Assembly (NCBI GenBank): GCA_035296325.1
Contig: DATHBD010000023.1
Coordinates: 124,001 to 188,000 of the forward strand
Reading direction: 5' to 3'
Source of the DNA: DATHBD01 sp035296325
GTDB taxonomy: Bacteria; Actinomycetota; Actinomycetes; Mycobacteriales; Micromonosporaceae
DNA length: 64,000 nt
Below are positions 15,633-24,315 of the stretch, one piece after another. The notes beneath the pieces were generated by a model. It made no database searches. It saw only the letters and a program-made list of their open reading frames with translations, and had not been told where the DNA came from. The position numbers were made by a program, and so were the translations under genes. Every line of letters starts with the position of its first letter. The first letter of the stretch is position 1.

Positions 15633-17381
15633 ATGGCCACCACCACCGGCACCGCGACGTCGCTGAAACTGCCGTACTGGGTCCGCGGCGACACCAACGC
15701 CTTCTTCGGCTTCGGTGTCAATGTCCTGGTCAACGTGCTCACGCTGACGTCGCTGTGCCTCTTCGTCGTGCACCTGTCGGAGGAATCGGTCTTCCAGACC
15801 GTCCTGCCCGCGCTGGGTATCGCCCTCGTGGCCGGCAACATCTACTACACGATCCTGGCCCGGCGCCTGGCGTTGCGGGAGAACCGCACCGATGTCACGG
15901 CGCTGCCGTACGGGCCGAGCGTGCCGCACATGTTCATCGTGGTGTTCGTGATCATGCTGCCGATCTACCTGCGCACCAGGGACCCGGTGCAGGCGTGGAA
16001 GGCCGGCGTCGCGTGGGCCTTCATCATCGGGGTCATCGTGGTCATCGGCGCCTTCATCGGGCCGTACATCCGAAAGTACGCGCCGCGGGCCGCCCTCCTC
16101 GGGACGCTCGCCGGCATCTCGATCACCTTCATCTCGATGCTTCCCGCGGCCCGGATGTGGGCGATGGCGTGGGTGGCGTTGCCGGTCTTCGCGCTCCTGC
16201 TGATCGGCCTGATGACCGACATCAAACTGCCCGGCAACTTCCCGATCGGGCTCGCCGCGCTGCTGCTGGGCACGGCGATCGGCTGGATCGGCGGGGCGAT
16301 GTCCGTCCCCGACGTCACCGAGGCGGCGGGCAAGATCGCATTCGCCCTTCCGGGGTTTGAGCTCGACCTGCTGATTTCGGGCCTGCGCGACGTCGCTCCG
16401 CTGCTCGCCACGGCCATCCCGCTCGGCGTGTACAACTTCACCGAGGGCATGACCAACGTGGAGAGTGCCGCGGCGGCGGGGGACAACTACAACCTGCGCA
16501 GCGTGCTGCTGGCCGACGGTGGCGGCGCGATCGTCGGGTCGATGCTCGGCTCGCCGTTTCCGCCGGCCGTCTACGTCGGCCACCCGGGCTGGAAGATGGC
16601 CGGCGGGCGCAGCGGGTACTCCATGGCGACCGGTGTGGTCATCGCCCTGCTCTGCTTCCTCGGCATGTTCGGTCTGCTCGGAGCGATCTTCCCGATCGCC
16701 GCGATCGTGCCGATCCTGCTCTACATCGGGCTCCTGATCGGCGCACAGGCGTTCCAGTTCACGCCGAAGGCGCACGCCGCGGCGGTGATCGCCGCGCTGG
16801 TCCCGAACCTGGCCTCGTGGGCCACCGGTCAGATCGACAACGCACTCGCCGCGGCGAACACCAGCGCTGCCACGGTCGGGAACGAAGCGCTGGAGAACTC
16901 CGGTGTCGTCTACTCCGGCCTGCTCGTGCTCGGGCAGGGCGCCATTCTCGGTGGGCTGGTCCTTGGCGCCATCGTCGCCTTCATCATCGACAAGCGGTTC
17001 GTGCACGCGGCGATCTTCGCCGCGTCCGGGGCGGCGCTCTCGTTCGTCGGACTGATCCACGGGGAGCGGGTGGAGTGGAACGCCAACGGGCAGGTCTCCC
17101 TCGGCTACCTGTTCGTGGCCGCGGTCTGTGGGGTCTTCGCGCTGACCAGGCCGGAGCCGCGGGTGCCGGAGGCGGACGAGATCGAGCTCGACCGGCTGCA
17201 CGGCGGGGGTTCGACGTTCGTGCCGGAGTCGCCGGTCGGCGTCGACCAGGCACCGGTGACGGTCGGGTCGCTGCCCTCGGACGGCGGGCACGACGGCGTA
17301 CCGGAGCCGCGCCGCGACGCCGAGCAGGGTGGCCGCGTCCCGGACGGCGGGCAGCCTGCCGCGGCGGGTTCGCAGCCCTGA
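15633..17381 (+). CDS. NCS2-type (xanthine/uracil-like) permease
   Basis: 582 residues with about 12-14 hydrophobic spans between residues 15 and 510, then about 70 hydrophilic residues. ATG 15633 has GGGGGAG upstream. The fold signatures are those of nucleobase permeases: LPYGPSVPHMF near residue 90, YNFTEGMTNVESAAAAGDNY near 270 (the Glu of the substrate site) and GGAIVGSMLGSPFPPAVYVGHPGWK. It lies directly after the two ureide hydrolases, so uptake of biuret or a related ureide is more likely than of purines. The gene is 12 bp behind the second hydrolase and belongs to the operon. Transport substrate is inferred from context only. Confidence 0.82.
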   Translation: MATTTGTATSLKLPYWVRGDTNAFFGFGVNVLVNVLTLTSLCLFVVHLSEESVFQTVLPALGIALVAGNIYYTILARRLALRENRTDVTALPYGPSVPHMFIVVFVIMLPIYLRTRDPVQAWKAGVAWAFIIGVIVVIGAFIGPYIRKYAPRAALLGTLAGISITFISMLPAARMWAMAWVALPVFALLLIGLMTDIKLPGNFPIGLAALLLGTAIGWIGGAMSVPDVTEAAGKIAFALPGFELDLLISGLRDVAPLLATAIPLGVYNFTEGMTNVESAAAAGDNYNLRSVLLADGGGAIVGSMLGSPFPPAVYVGHPGWKMAGGRSGYSMATGVVIALLCFLGMFGLLGAIFPIAAIVPILLYIGLLIGAQAFQFTPKAHAAAVIAALVPNLASWATGQIDNALAAANTSAATVGNEALENSGVVYSGLLVLGQGAILGGLVLGAIVAFIIDKRFVHAAIFAASGAALSFVGLIHGERVEWNANGQVSLGYLFVAAVCGVFALTRPEPRVPEADEIELDRLHGGGSTFVPESPVGVDQAPVTVGSLPSDGGHDGVPEPRRDAEQGGRVPDGGQPAAAGSQP

Positions 17382-17443
17382 GGTCGCGGGCGCTCCCGTC
17401 AGCAGTCCGATCGTGACGTCGAAGTACCGGAGAGGCAGCTGTC

Positions 17444-17848
17444 GTGGAGGTCAACCGGCCTGACGTGGTCGACGAGGTGTCAGGGGCGTTCACCGGCTAC
17501 GAGGCCGCGCTGGTCGCCGGTGACGTCGACACCCTGAACCGGTACTTCTGGGACGCGCCGGAAGCCGTGCGGTTCGGCATCGCCGATCAGCAGTACGGCG
17601 CCGCCGAGCTGTACCGGTGGCGGGCGGCGCAGTCGCCCCTTCCGCCGGGCCGGCGGCTCTTCGAGACGGCGGTGACCACGTTCGGGACCGACTTCGCCGT
17701 GGTGACGACGCGGTTCAGCTACCCGGGCGCCGCCGTCGCCGGGCGGCAGTCCCAGACCTGGGCACGCCTGGCCACCGGCTGGCACATCGTCAGCGCACAC
17801 GTCTCGGAGCCGGCCACCGCGCTCGCGGCGGACGTACCCGCTCGCTGA
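17444..17848 (+). CDS. DUF3225 protein, AtzH/HpxZ-like (SnoaL fold)
   Basis: 134 residues, GTG start at 17444. The sequence pattern (GDVDTLNRYFWDAPEAVRFG, YGAAELYRWRAAQ, VTTFGTDFAVVTTRF, RQSQTWARLATGWHIVSAHVS) is that of DUF3225, a small NTF2/SnoaL-like family that includes HpxZ of oxalurate catabolism and AtzH of s-triazine/ureide catabolism. These partners accompany amidase-type enzymes in ureide breakdown. It is 62 bp after the permease and closes the operon, ending in a strong terminator. This supports the reading of the cluster as a biuret / open-ring triazine or ureide nitrogen pathway. The exact reaction here is unknown. Confidence 0.78.
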   Translation: MEVNRPDVVDEVSGAFTGYEAALVAGDVDTLNRYFWDAPEAVRFGIADQQYGAAELYRWRAAQSPLPPGRRLFETAVTTFGTDFAVVTTRFSYPGAAVAGRQSQTWARLATGWHIVSAHVSEPATALAADVPAR

Positions 17849-17851
17849 GAA

Positions 17852-17891
17852 AGGCGCCCCGCTCACCGTCTGCACGGTGAGCGGGGCGCCT
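17852..17891. terminator. Bidirectional terminator between convergent genes
   Basis: Perfect 18-bp stem (AGGCGCCCCGCTCACCGT and its complement) with a CTGC loop, three bases after the DUF3225 stop. Downstream CCTTCGCGTTTT supplies a T tail on the + strand. It separates the nitrogen operon from the leftward oxidoreductase gene. Confidence 0.92.
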
Positions 17892-17919
17892 CCTTCGCGT
17901 TTTCGCGCGTGACCGGGCG

Positions 17920-19458
17920 TTACGAGGTGCCGGTGGACTGCTGCGGAGCGACCCGGCGAGGGGTGATCGGAGCGTCCCGGCCGGTGCCGCGCTCGGGGGA
18001 GCCGGTGGCCGGCTTGCCCGTGTCGTCGGGGCTCGACGTCTCCTCGTGGTACTCCTCCTCGACGTTAACGGTCCACACGTCGTGGGAGGTGCCGTCGACG
18101 ATGTTCTCCACGGTCAACATGGCGGTGAGCATCGAGTGGTCCTGGTTGTTGTACCGGTGCATGCCGTTGCGGCCCACCGGATACACGTTTGTGGCGTTCG
18201 CCTCCAGCCACTCCCGCATGATCTCGACGTTGCGCTTGTAGAACTGGTCGTAGGTCGGGTATGCCTTCGGCACCCGCACCACGTAACCACCCTCGACGGC
18301 ACCCTTGCGCACCAGGTTCAGGGCCTCCAGCTCGGCGGTGCCCTGCGTGATCAGGTCTTCGTCCGACTTGGTCCACATGTCGTCGCCCTCGAAGACGAAG
18401 AACTCCAGGCCGAGGCAGGTGCGACCCTCCTTGACCAGGTAGGGCGACCACGAGCCGTAGTTCTGGATCCGGCCGACCTTGACCCCCGGGTCGTGGATGT
18501 AGATCCAGTTGTCCGGGAAGCTGAACTCCTTCGGCACGATCAGCGCGACGGTGAGGTAGTCCCGGTACTGCAGGTCGTTGGCGGCGGCGAGCACCTCGGC
18601 GGGCGGGGCCGGGTCCATCATCTTGAGCAGCGTGGACATCGGTGTCGACGAGATCACGTGGTCGGCCGCGACCCGGCGCTGCGCACCCGTCGTGTCGGTG
18701 ACCGTGACCGCGACCGCCTTGTCGCCTTCGCGGTGGATGGCGGTGACACCGGTGTTCATGGTGACGGTGCCGCCCATCTTCTCGACCTTCGAGGCGCACA
18801 CCTCCCACATCATTCCGGGCCCGTACTTCGGGTACTGGAACTCCTCGATGAGGCTGGTGATGTCCTTCTGGTTCCGCTTCGGCATGATCGCGTTGATCAC
18901 CGCGTTGGAGAGCGACAGGTTCTTCACCCGCTGCGCCGCCCAGTCCGCCGGCATCTCCTTCACCGGCATGCCCCACACCTTCTCGGTGTAGGTCTTGAAG
19001 AACGTGCGGTACAGGCGCCAGCCGAACCGGGCGACCAACCAGCCCTCGTAGTTCGTCTGGTCCTTCGGCGGCCGCACCCGGGCCATCGCGTACGACCCGA
19101 CGGCGAGCAGCGACTGGCCGATGCCCAGGTTGCGCAGCGCATTCATCGCCTTGAGCGGGTAGTCGTACAGCTTGCCGTTGTAGTAGATCCGGCTCATCCG
19201 GGGACGGAGCAGGAAGTCCTCGTCGGGGAGGATCTCGTGCCACAGCGCGTCCACCGGCTTCACCTTGGTGAAGAAGCGGTGCCCGCCGATGTCGAAGCGC
19301 CAGCCGTCCCGCTCGACCGTGCGGCTGATGCCGCCGACGATGTCGTCAGCCTCGAACACCGACACGGCGGCGTCGCGCTTGGCCAGCTGGTACGCGGCGG
19401 TGAGGCCGGCCGGGCCGGCGCCGATGACCACGGTGTGCGGCGAGTCGGACGAGGGCAC
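17920..19458 (-). CDS. FAD-dependent oxidoreductase (amine oxidase / UDP-galactopyranose mutase-like)
   Basis: 512 residues. An N-terminal dinucleotide-binding motif (VVIGAGPAGLTAAYQLA, residues about 10-26) is followed by FEADDIVGGISRT and FDIGGHRFFTK, the second FAD-contact motif of the amine-oxidase/UGM superfamily. Conserved downstream blocks are YTEKVWGMPVKEMPADWAAQR, YPKYGPGMMWE and YPVGRNGMHRYNNQDHSMLTA, the C-terminal FAD site. About 30 disordered residues end the protein. Proteins of this type in actinobacteria are usually linked to envelope glycan genes, consistent with glycosyltransferase genes 7-9 kb away and the GtrA-like remnant just upstream. Substrate unknown; a sugar-nucleotide or polyprenyl-linked role is a guess. 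Confidence 0.8.
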   Translation of the reverse strand: MPSSDSPHTVVIGAGPAGLTAAYQLAKRDAAVSVFEADDIVGGISRTVERDGWRFDIGGHRFFTKVKPVDALWHEILPDEDFLLRPRMSRIYYNGKLYDYPLKAMNALRNLGIGQSLLAVGSYAMARVRPPKDQTNYEGWLVARFGWRLYRTFFKTYTEKVWGMPVKEMPADWAAQRVKNLSLSNAVINAIMPKRNQKDITSLIEEFQYPKYGPGMMWEVCASKVEKMGGTVTMNTGVTAIHREGDKAVAVTVTDTTGAQRRVAADHVISSTPMSTLLKMMDPAPPAEVLAAANDLQYRDYLTVALIVPKEFSFPDNWIYIHDPGVKVGRIQNYGSWSPYLVKEGRTCLGLEFFVFEGDDMWTKSDEDLITQGTAELEALNLVRKGAVEGGYVVRVPKAYPTYDQFYKRNVEIMREWLEANATNVYPVGRNGMHRYNNQDHSMLTAMLTVENIVDGTSHDVWTVNVEEEYHEETSSPDDTGKPATGSPERGTGRDAPITPRRVAPQQSTGTS

Positions 19459-19575
19459 ACGCTCTCCTTGCTCTGAGATGGACCAATCGATCTGTTATCG
19501 TCGATGGCTGGCCGACGCGACCGGAGCGCGACACCTGCTCGGGCGACCGAGGCCGCAGCTTTCCGCGCCTCGATG

Positions 19576-19827
19576 CTACTGGCTTCCGCCAACGGTACTA
19601 TTCGCGACCCCCAGAGTCGTGTCAACTTCGAGCCGGGGCAGGTCGGGCAGGGCGATGAGGGCCGTCGCGGTGATCTCGACCGCCAGCGCGGCGAGGCCTA
19701 CCGCACCGAACTTGCCGACCTCCTGGTAGCGCCGGGTGAGCCGGTCGGTGACCAGCGCCCGGAGGCGACCGGCAAGCGCGATCAGAGGGTCACTCGACGC
19801 AGCGGTCTCAGGCAACAGGTCGGGCAC
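19576..19827 (-). pseudogene. Truncated GtrA-like flippase remnant
   Basis: An 83-codon frame. Residues 30-65 (RRYQEVGKFGAVGLAALAVEI and the hydrophobic run after it) resemble the beginning of GtrA-family membrane proteins, in which K/RFxxVG opens the first helix. GtrA proteins have about 120 residues and four helices. This one stops about 20 residues after the first helix, and the remaining 117 bp before the next gene encode nothing similar in any frame. It looks like a 3'-deleted gene next to the FAD oxidoreductase, a common partner of GtrA in glycan loci. It could also be a short unrelated membrane protein. Confidence 0.4.
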
Positions 19828-19955
19828 CGCGTGAGCCTAACGGGTACCCGCCGCCGCGGCGATGTAGGGCACGCCGGCGCACCGCCGCCGACGCAGCATC
19901 CGCTTGACGTGGGTTGCCGTCGCAGCTCACCAGACCGGGTTCGTGCGGCGGCGGC

Positions 19956-22900
19956 TCAGTGACCGGCCGGGAGCAGGTCCATCGCCTGGTCGACGACGAG
20001 GTCGAGCGGCGTGCTCAGCCCGGACGTCCAGGCCGAGGCGAATCGCTGATTGTCCACCGCCGCCCGGACCGTGGCCAGGGTCGCCTCCCGGCGGGCCTGG
20101 GTCTCCGGCGGTGCCGGCAGCCGATGCCGCTCGCGCAGGGCGCCGGCCGCGGCCAGCAGTCGGGTGGCGAGCTCAGGGTCGGCGTCGGCCATCACATTGG
20201 CGACGCAGTCCAGGGATACCGCGAGGTCCTCCCGGTCACCGACCTCGTGCCGACGGACCAGTGCGGTGACCAGGAGTCGCAGACCCTCCACATCGTCGCC
20301 CTCGGCCTGGGCGGCGAGGCCGAGCTGGTGCATCGCCATCGCCTCGCCGAACACGTCACCAAGGCTCCGGCTGAGCACCAGACCTTCTTCCAGGGCCATA
20401 CGGGCACCGGGCAGGTCGCCCTGCGCCAGCCGGATCGTGCCGAGGCACTCCAGCCCAAGCACGATGCCCCAGGTGTTGCCGGCCGCTCGCTCCAGCTCCA
20501 GGCACTGCCCGGCGTACCGGTCCGCGGCTTCGATGTCGCCCAGACGTAGCGACAGCTTGGTCAGGTTGCCCAGCGCGATCGCGGTGCCCTGCTGCTGGCC
20601 GAGCTGACGCCAGATGTCGAGGCTCGCCCGGAAATGCCCGGCCGCACCCTGATAGTCGCCGCCGCCGATCGAGCCCATCCCGAGCGCGTTGCGGGCCTGT
20701 GCCGCAGTCGGGCGGTCGCCCGTCGACTCGGCCAGGCGCAGGGCTTCGCCGGCAAGGCGGATCGCCGACTCGTGGTCGTCCTGGGTGGCGGCGAGCACGG
20801 CGGCCGGGTGCAGGATCCGGGCCCGGACTCCGTCGGGGAGGCCGTCGGTCACCGAGAGCACCCGGTCCAGCCACTCCCGGCCCTCGTCGATGTGGTTGCC
20901 GTTGCGCCAGTACCGCCAGAGGCCCAGACACACCCGGCTCGCCGCGTCCACCGCGCCGGCGTCGGCGTCGGCGCCCGCGTCGGTCGTCCAGGTGAGCGTG
21001 GTCCGCAGATTCTGGTAGTCCCGGTCCAGCCGTTCCGACCAGGTCGCCTGCTCCGGACCCATCATCCCGTCGGCCGCCAGGTCGGCGAACTTCGCGTAGT
21101 ACGCCGCGTGGCGCGTGTGCATTGTCGTGCTCTCCGGGTCGGCGGCCAGCTTGGCCAATGCGTACGCCCGGATGGTCTCCAGCATCCGGTACCGGCTCCC
21201 GCCGTCGGGGTCGGACTCCGCCACGAGGAGGCTTTTGATGGACAGGGTGGCCAGCCGGTCGGCCATCATCCTGCTCCGCTCCGCGGCCTCGGCCGGGCCG
21301 TCGGGCGGTGCGGACCATGGCTGGACGACCTGGAGCGCCGCGTCCACGGTGCAACCACCACCGAACGCGGCGAGGGTCACGAAGAGGCGCTGCCCGGGCT
21401 GGTCCAGCAGCGCGAAGCTCCAGTCGATGGCGCCACGCAGCGTCTGCTGGCGTTCCGGCAGGTCGCGTGGGCCGTCGCCGAGGGCGTCGAGGTGGTGGGT
21501 GACCTGGGCGAGCAACTCGTCGGTGCGGAAACGGTCGGCGCGTGCGGCGGCGAGCTCGATGGCGAGGGGCAGGCCGTCGAGGCGGCGGCACAGCTCGGCG
21601 ACGGCCCCCAGGCTGTCCGGGGAGAGCGTGAAGTCGGCCTTGGCCGCTCGGGCGCGCTGGTCGAAGAGCGCGACGGCGGGGGAGTCGGTGAGCGCCCGCG
21701 CGACACCGGCCGCGCCGGCCGGCAGGGCGGCGAGGTCCGGCAGGGGCAGCGGCGGTACCTGGTACACCTGCTCGCCGTAGAGCGAGAGGCGCTCGCGGCT
21801 GGTGACCAGCACGGAGAGGCCGGGGACGTTGGCCAGGAGTCCGCCGATCGCCGGAGCGGCGTCCATCACCTGCTCGAAGTTGTCGAGCACGAGCAGGATG
21901 GTGGACTCGGCCAGGTGTTCGATAAGCGTGTCGAGCAGCGACTCGCCGGGCACCTGGCCGATCTGCAGAGCCTGCGCGATCGCGGCCAGGACGTGCTCGG
22001 AGCGGGTCGCGTCGGCGAGCGGGATGAACACCGCGCCGTCGTCGAACTCCTCGCTGACCGAGCTGCCCACCGCCATCGACAACCGGGTCTTGCCGATGCC
22101 GCCCGGCCCGACGAGCGTGACGAGGCGACCACCACGCAGCAGCGCGCTGATCCGACCGCGTTCCTGCTCGCGCCCGACCAGGCCGGTGATCGGGGCCGGC
22201 ATGCGCGAGCGGCGCCGGGAGCGACCCATCACAGAGGCCGCCACGGTCCAGCCTCCGTCGCTGGCCACCAGTCCGCCGCGTTCCCGGAGGCGGTCCAGTT
22301 CGCGCACCGCCCGGGCGGGTAGCCCTCCACTGCGCCCGGCGAGCCAGCTCAGCAACGCGCGGCTCGGCTCGCCGTGCAGGGTGGCCCGCAGCCAGATCCG
22401 TAGCGTCGCCGGCGACCAGGGGGACAGTTCGACGCTGGCCAGGGCGGGCAGCCCGACTGAGGCATGCTCCGACCCGGTGCTGGTGCTGGCGTAGACCAGA
22501 CCGATCGTGCCCGGCCCGTCCGGGTCCTCCAGCCAGCGCCGGATGGCGGCGGGGGCCCGCGACGCCGACGACACGTCGGCCACCAGCAGGACGCCGGTTC
22601 CGTGCCCCGGCGGCAGGACGGGCAGCGGAGCGGGCAGCGGCGGCAGTGTCACGGTGGTGAACCCGCGCATGCGGGCGAGGTTGATCACCTCGGCCAGGTA
22701 GCGGGTGTGCCCGGAGCCGGGCTGGCCGACCACGCGCAGCGCTCCCCGCCGCTCGGTGCCCAGCCGGGTGAAGAACTCGTGGGTCGCGGTGATGGCGGTG
22801 TCGCGCTCCCACAGCCGGGTCGAGGTCGAGTCGACACCAGTCTCGACGTCGTCGGCAACCGCGCCGCCGCGACCCCGGCGCTTGGCGAGGTAGTTGCGCC

Positions 22901-23351
22901 GGTCCGCGGTGCCCAGCAGGGAGTCGACGTCGGTGCCGTCATCGGGGTAGGTCGCCACGCCGAGGCTGATCGAGACGTGCAGTGGCGGGTCGCCGTCGAA
23001 CTCGTCGCGGCGCATCTCGGCGGTGAGCCGCAGTGCGAGGCGCACCGCATCGGTGCGATCGGTGTCCGGCAGCAGCAGGACGAACTCGTCCCCGCCGTAC
23101 CGGAACAGCACGTCGTAGGGTCGCACCAGGTCTTTGACCCGGTCCGCGATCTGCCGCAGCACGTCGTCGCCGCGCAGGTGGCCGTAAACGTCGTTGACCG
23201 TCTTGAAGAAGTCGACGTCGAAGAGGAAAACGGCGCAGGAGGTCCCGGAGCGCGCCGTGCGCGCCAGTTCCTGCTCGATCCGGGGTTGCAGGAGCGCACG
23301 GGAGTGAGCGCCGGTGACCGGATCGCTCGCCCCGGGACTGCCCTCGTGCAT
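19956..23351 (-). CDS. GGDEF diguanylate cyclase fused to STAND (NB-ARC) ATPase and TPR repeats
   Basis: 1131 residues. (1) Residues about 8-160: a complete GGDEF domain with DVDFFKTVNDVYGHLRGDD, active-site GGDEF at 86-90 and an inhibitory-site RPYD at 77-80, exactly five residues upstream. (2) About 200-375: a decayed AAA-like ATPase, GQPGSGHTR at 209-217 with His replacing the P-loop lysine. (3) About 385-780: an NB-ARC/AfsR-type STAND ATPase with intact P-loop GPGGIGKT (415-422), Walker B LLVLDN (486-491) and sensor TSRER. (4) About 790-1090: TPR-like repeats. No DNA-binding domain, EAL or membrane helix is present. The likely output is c-di-GMP synthesis gated by nucleotide- and TPR-sensed signals. 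It is monocistronic. Confidence 0.85.
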   Translation of the reverse strand: MHEGSPGASDPVTGAHSRALLQPRIEQELARTARSGTSCAVFLFDVDFFKTVNDVYGHLRGDDVLRQIADRVKDLVRPYDVLFRYGGDEFVLLLPDTDRTDAVRLALRLTAEMRRDEFDGDPPLHVSISLGVATYPDDGTDVDSLLGTADRRNYLAKRRGRGGAVADDVETGVDSTSTRLWERDTAITATHEFFTRLGTERRGALRVVGQPGSGHTRYLAEVINLARMRGFTTVTLPPLPAPLPVLPPGHGTGVLLVADVSSASRAPAAIRRWLEDPDGPGTIGLVYASTSTGSEHASVGLPALASVELSPWSPATLRIWLRATLHGEPSRALLSWLAGRSGGLPARAVRELDRLRERGGLVASDGGWTVAASVMGRSRRRSRMPAPITGLVGREQERGRISALLRGGRLVTLVGPGGIGKTRLSMAVGSSVSEEFDDGAVFIPLADATRSEHVLAAIAQALQIGQVPGESLLDTLIEHLAESTILLVLDNFEQVMDAAPAIGGLLANVPGLSVLVTSRERLSLYGEQVYQVPPLPLPDLAALPAGAAGVARALTDSPAVALFDQRARAAKADFTLSPDSLGAVAELCRRLDGLPLAIELAAARADRFRTDELLAQVTHHLDALGDGPRDLPERQQTLRGAIDWSFALLDQPGQRLFVTLAAFGGGCTVDAALQVVQPWSAPPDGPAEAAERSRMMADRLATLSIKSLLVAESDPDGGSRYRMLETIRAYALAKLAADPESTTMHTRHAAYYAKFADLAADGMMGPEQATWSERLDRDYQNLRTTLTWTTDAGADADAGAVDAASRVCLGLWRYWRNGNHIDEGREWLDRVLSVTDGLPDGVRARILHPAAVLAATQDDHESAIRLAGEALRLAESTGDRPTAAQARNALGMGSIGGGDYQGAAGHFRASLDIWRQLGQQQGTAIALGNLTKLSLRLGDIEAADRYAGQCLELERAAGNTWGIVLGLECLGTIRLAQGDLPGARMALEEGLVLSRSLGDVFGEAMAMHQLGLAAQAEGDDVEGLRLLVTALVRRHEVGDREDLAVSLDCVANVMADADPELATRLLAAAGALRERHRLPAPPETQARREATLATVRAAVDNQRFASAWTSGLSTPLDLVVDQAMDLLPAGH

Positions 23352-23520
23352 CGCCTACCTCGTGGTCCTGCCCGCCGCCTGCGGGTCATCGTTTCCGCCA
23401 TCGGCGGCGGGACCGCAAACCTGAGGGTTCCCGCCGTGGCGCGCGCCCCGCGCGGACGACTGCGCTTCTCCGGGGGTTAGCCGGGGTGTTGGTGTACGCG
23501 ACGGGCTGCGCACGACTAGC

Positions 23521-24315
23521 GTGACCGGTGTGCTTGGGTTACCGGTAACTGTAAAAGCCTGCCTCTTCGACCTTGACGGTGTCCTCACCCCTACCTCGAA
23601 GGTCCACGCCGCCGCGTGGAAGGACCTCTTCGACGGCTACCTGCGCGAGCGGTCGGCGCGCACCGGCGAGCCGTTCGTGCCGTTCGACCAGGTCGCCGAC
23701 TACGCCGAGTTCGTGGACGGCCGGCCGCGCGCCGACGGCACCCGGGGGTTCCTCGCCTCCCGCCGGATCGCGCTCCCCGAAGGCGGTTCGCTCCCCGGAG
23801 GCGGTGGGGATCCGGCCGAGGGCGAGACGGTGGAGAGCCTGAGCGCGCGCAAAGACGCGCTGTTTCGCCAGCAGGTGCAGGTCCACGGCGTCCGGCCGTA
23901 CGAGGGGTCGGTGCGCTATCTGCACGCCGTCCGCGCGGCGGGGCTCCGCCGGGCCGTGGTCTCGGCGTCGGCCAACTGCGCCGAGATCGTCCGCGCCGCC
24001 GGTATCGAGGACCTGCTCGAGGTGCGGATCGACGGCGTGGTCGCCCGGGCGGAGGGGCTGCCCGGCAAGCCCCGACCGGACACCTTCCTGGCGGCGGCGC
24101 GGCTGCTGGGCGTGGCACCGGCCGAGGCGGCGGTATTCGAGGATGCGCTCGCCGGCGTGGAGGCCGGCCGGGCCGGTGGGTTCGGGATTGTGATCGGGGT
24201 GGATCGGTTGGGGCAGGCGGAGCAACTGCTGGCGCACGGCGCGGACATCGTGGTGCAGGACCTCAGCGAGCTGATCGACGCGTCGGCGCCCGGCGCCGTC
24301 GCGGGGGCGCAGTGA
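23521..24315 (+). CDS. pgmB: Beta-phosphoglucomutase-like HAD hydrolase
   Basis: 264 residues from GTG 23521. HAD superfamily subfamily IA with motif I FDLDGVLTPTSKVHAAAWK (nucleophile and acid/base Asp pair, and the His-Trp cap residues typical of beta-phosphoglucomutase), motif II VVSASANC, motif III GKPRPDTFLAAA and motif IV AAVFEDALAGVEAGRAGGF. It interconverts beta-glucose 1-phosphate and glucose 6-phosphate. The stop codon overlaps the GTG start of the GH65 phosphorylase (24312-24315), whose product is exactly beta-glucose 1-phosphate, so the two form one catabolic unit. The internal stretch around residues 85-105 (Gly/Pro/Glu-rich) is longer than usual for the family. Confidence 0.88.
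   Translation: MTGVLGLPVTVKACLFDLDGVLTPTSKVHAAAWKDLFDGYLRERSARTGEPFVPFDQVADYAEFVDGRPRADGTRGFLASRRIALPEGGSLPGGGGDPAEGETVESLSARKDALFRQQVQVHGVRPYEGSVRYLHAVRAAGLRRAVVSASANCAEIVRAAGIEDLLEVRIDGVVARAEGLPGKPRPDTFLAAARLLGVAPAEAAVFEDALAGVEAGRAGGFGIVIGVDRLGQAEQLLAHGADIVVQDLSELIDASAPGAVAGAQ

Noticed and set aside
14766..17291. A very long open frame (841 codons) on the minus strand
   Set aside because: It is antisense to the two cysteine hydrolases and the permease; its translation is Arg/Asp/Gly/Gln-rich low-complexity typical of the opposite strand of high-GC genes.
20356..22812. An 818-codon frame overlapping the GGDEF-STAND gene in another register
   Set aside because: Same strand, wrong frame; Arg/Gly/Pro-rich without motifs, whereas the GGDEF-NB-ARC frame is coherent over 1131 residues.
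19956..23351. Reading the STAND protein as an antiphage defence gene
   Set aside because: No nuclease, TIR, protease or other toxic effector is attached, and the neighbours are metabolic or glycan genes; the GGDEF domain points to signalling.
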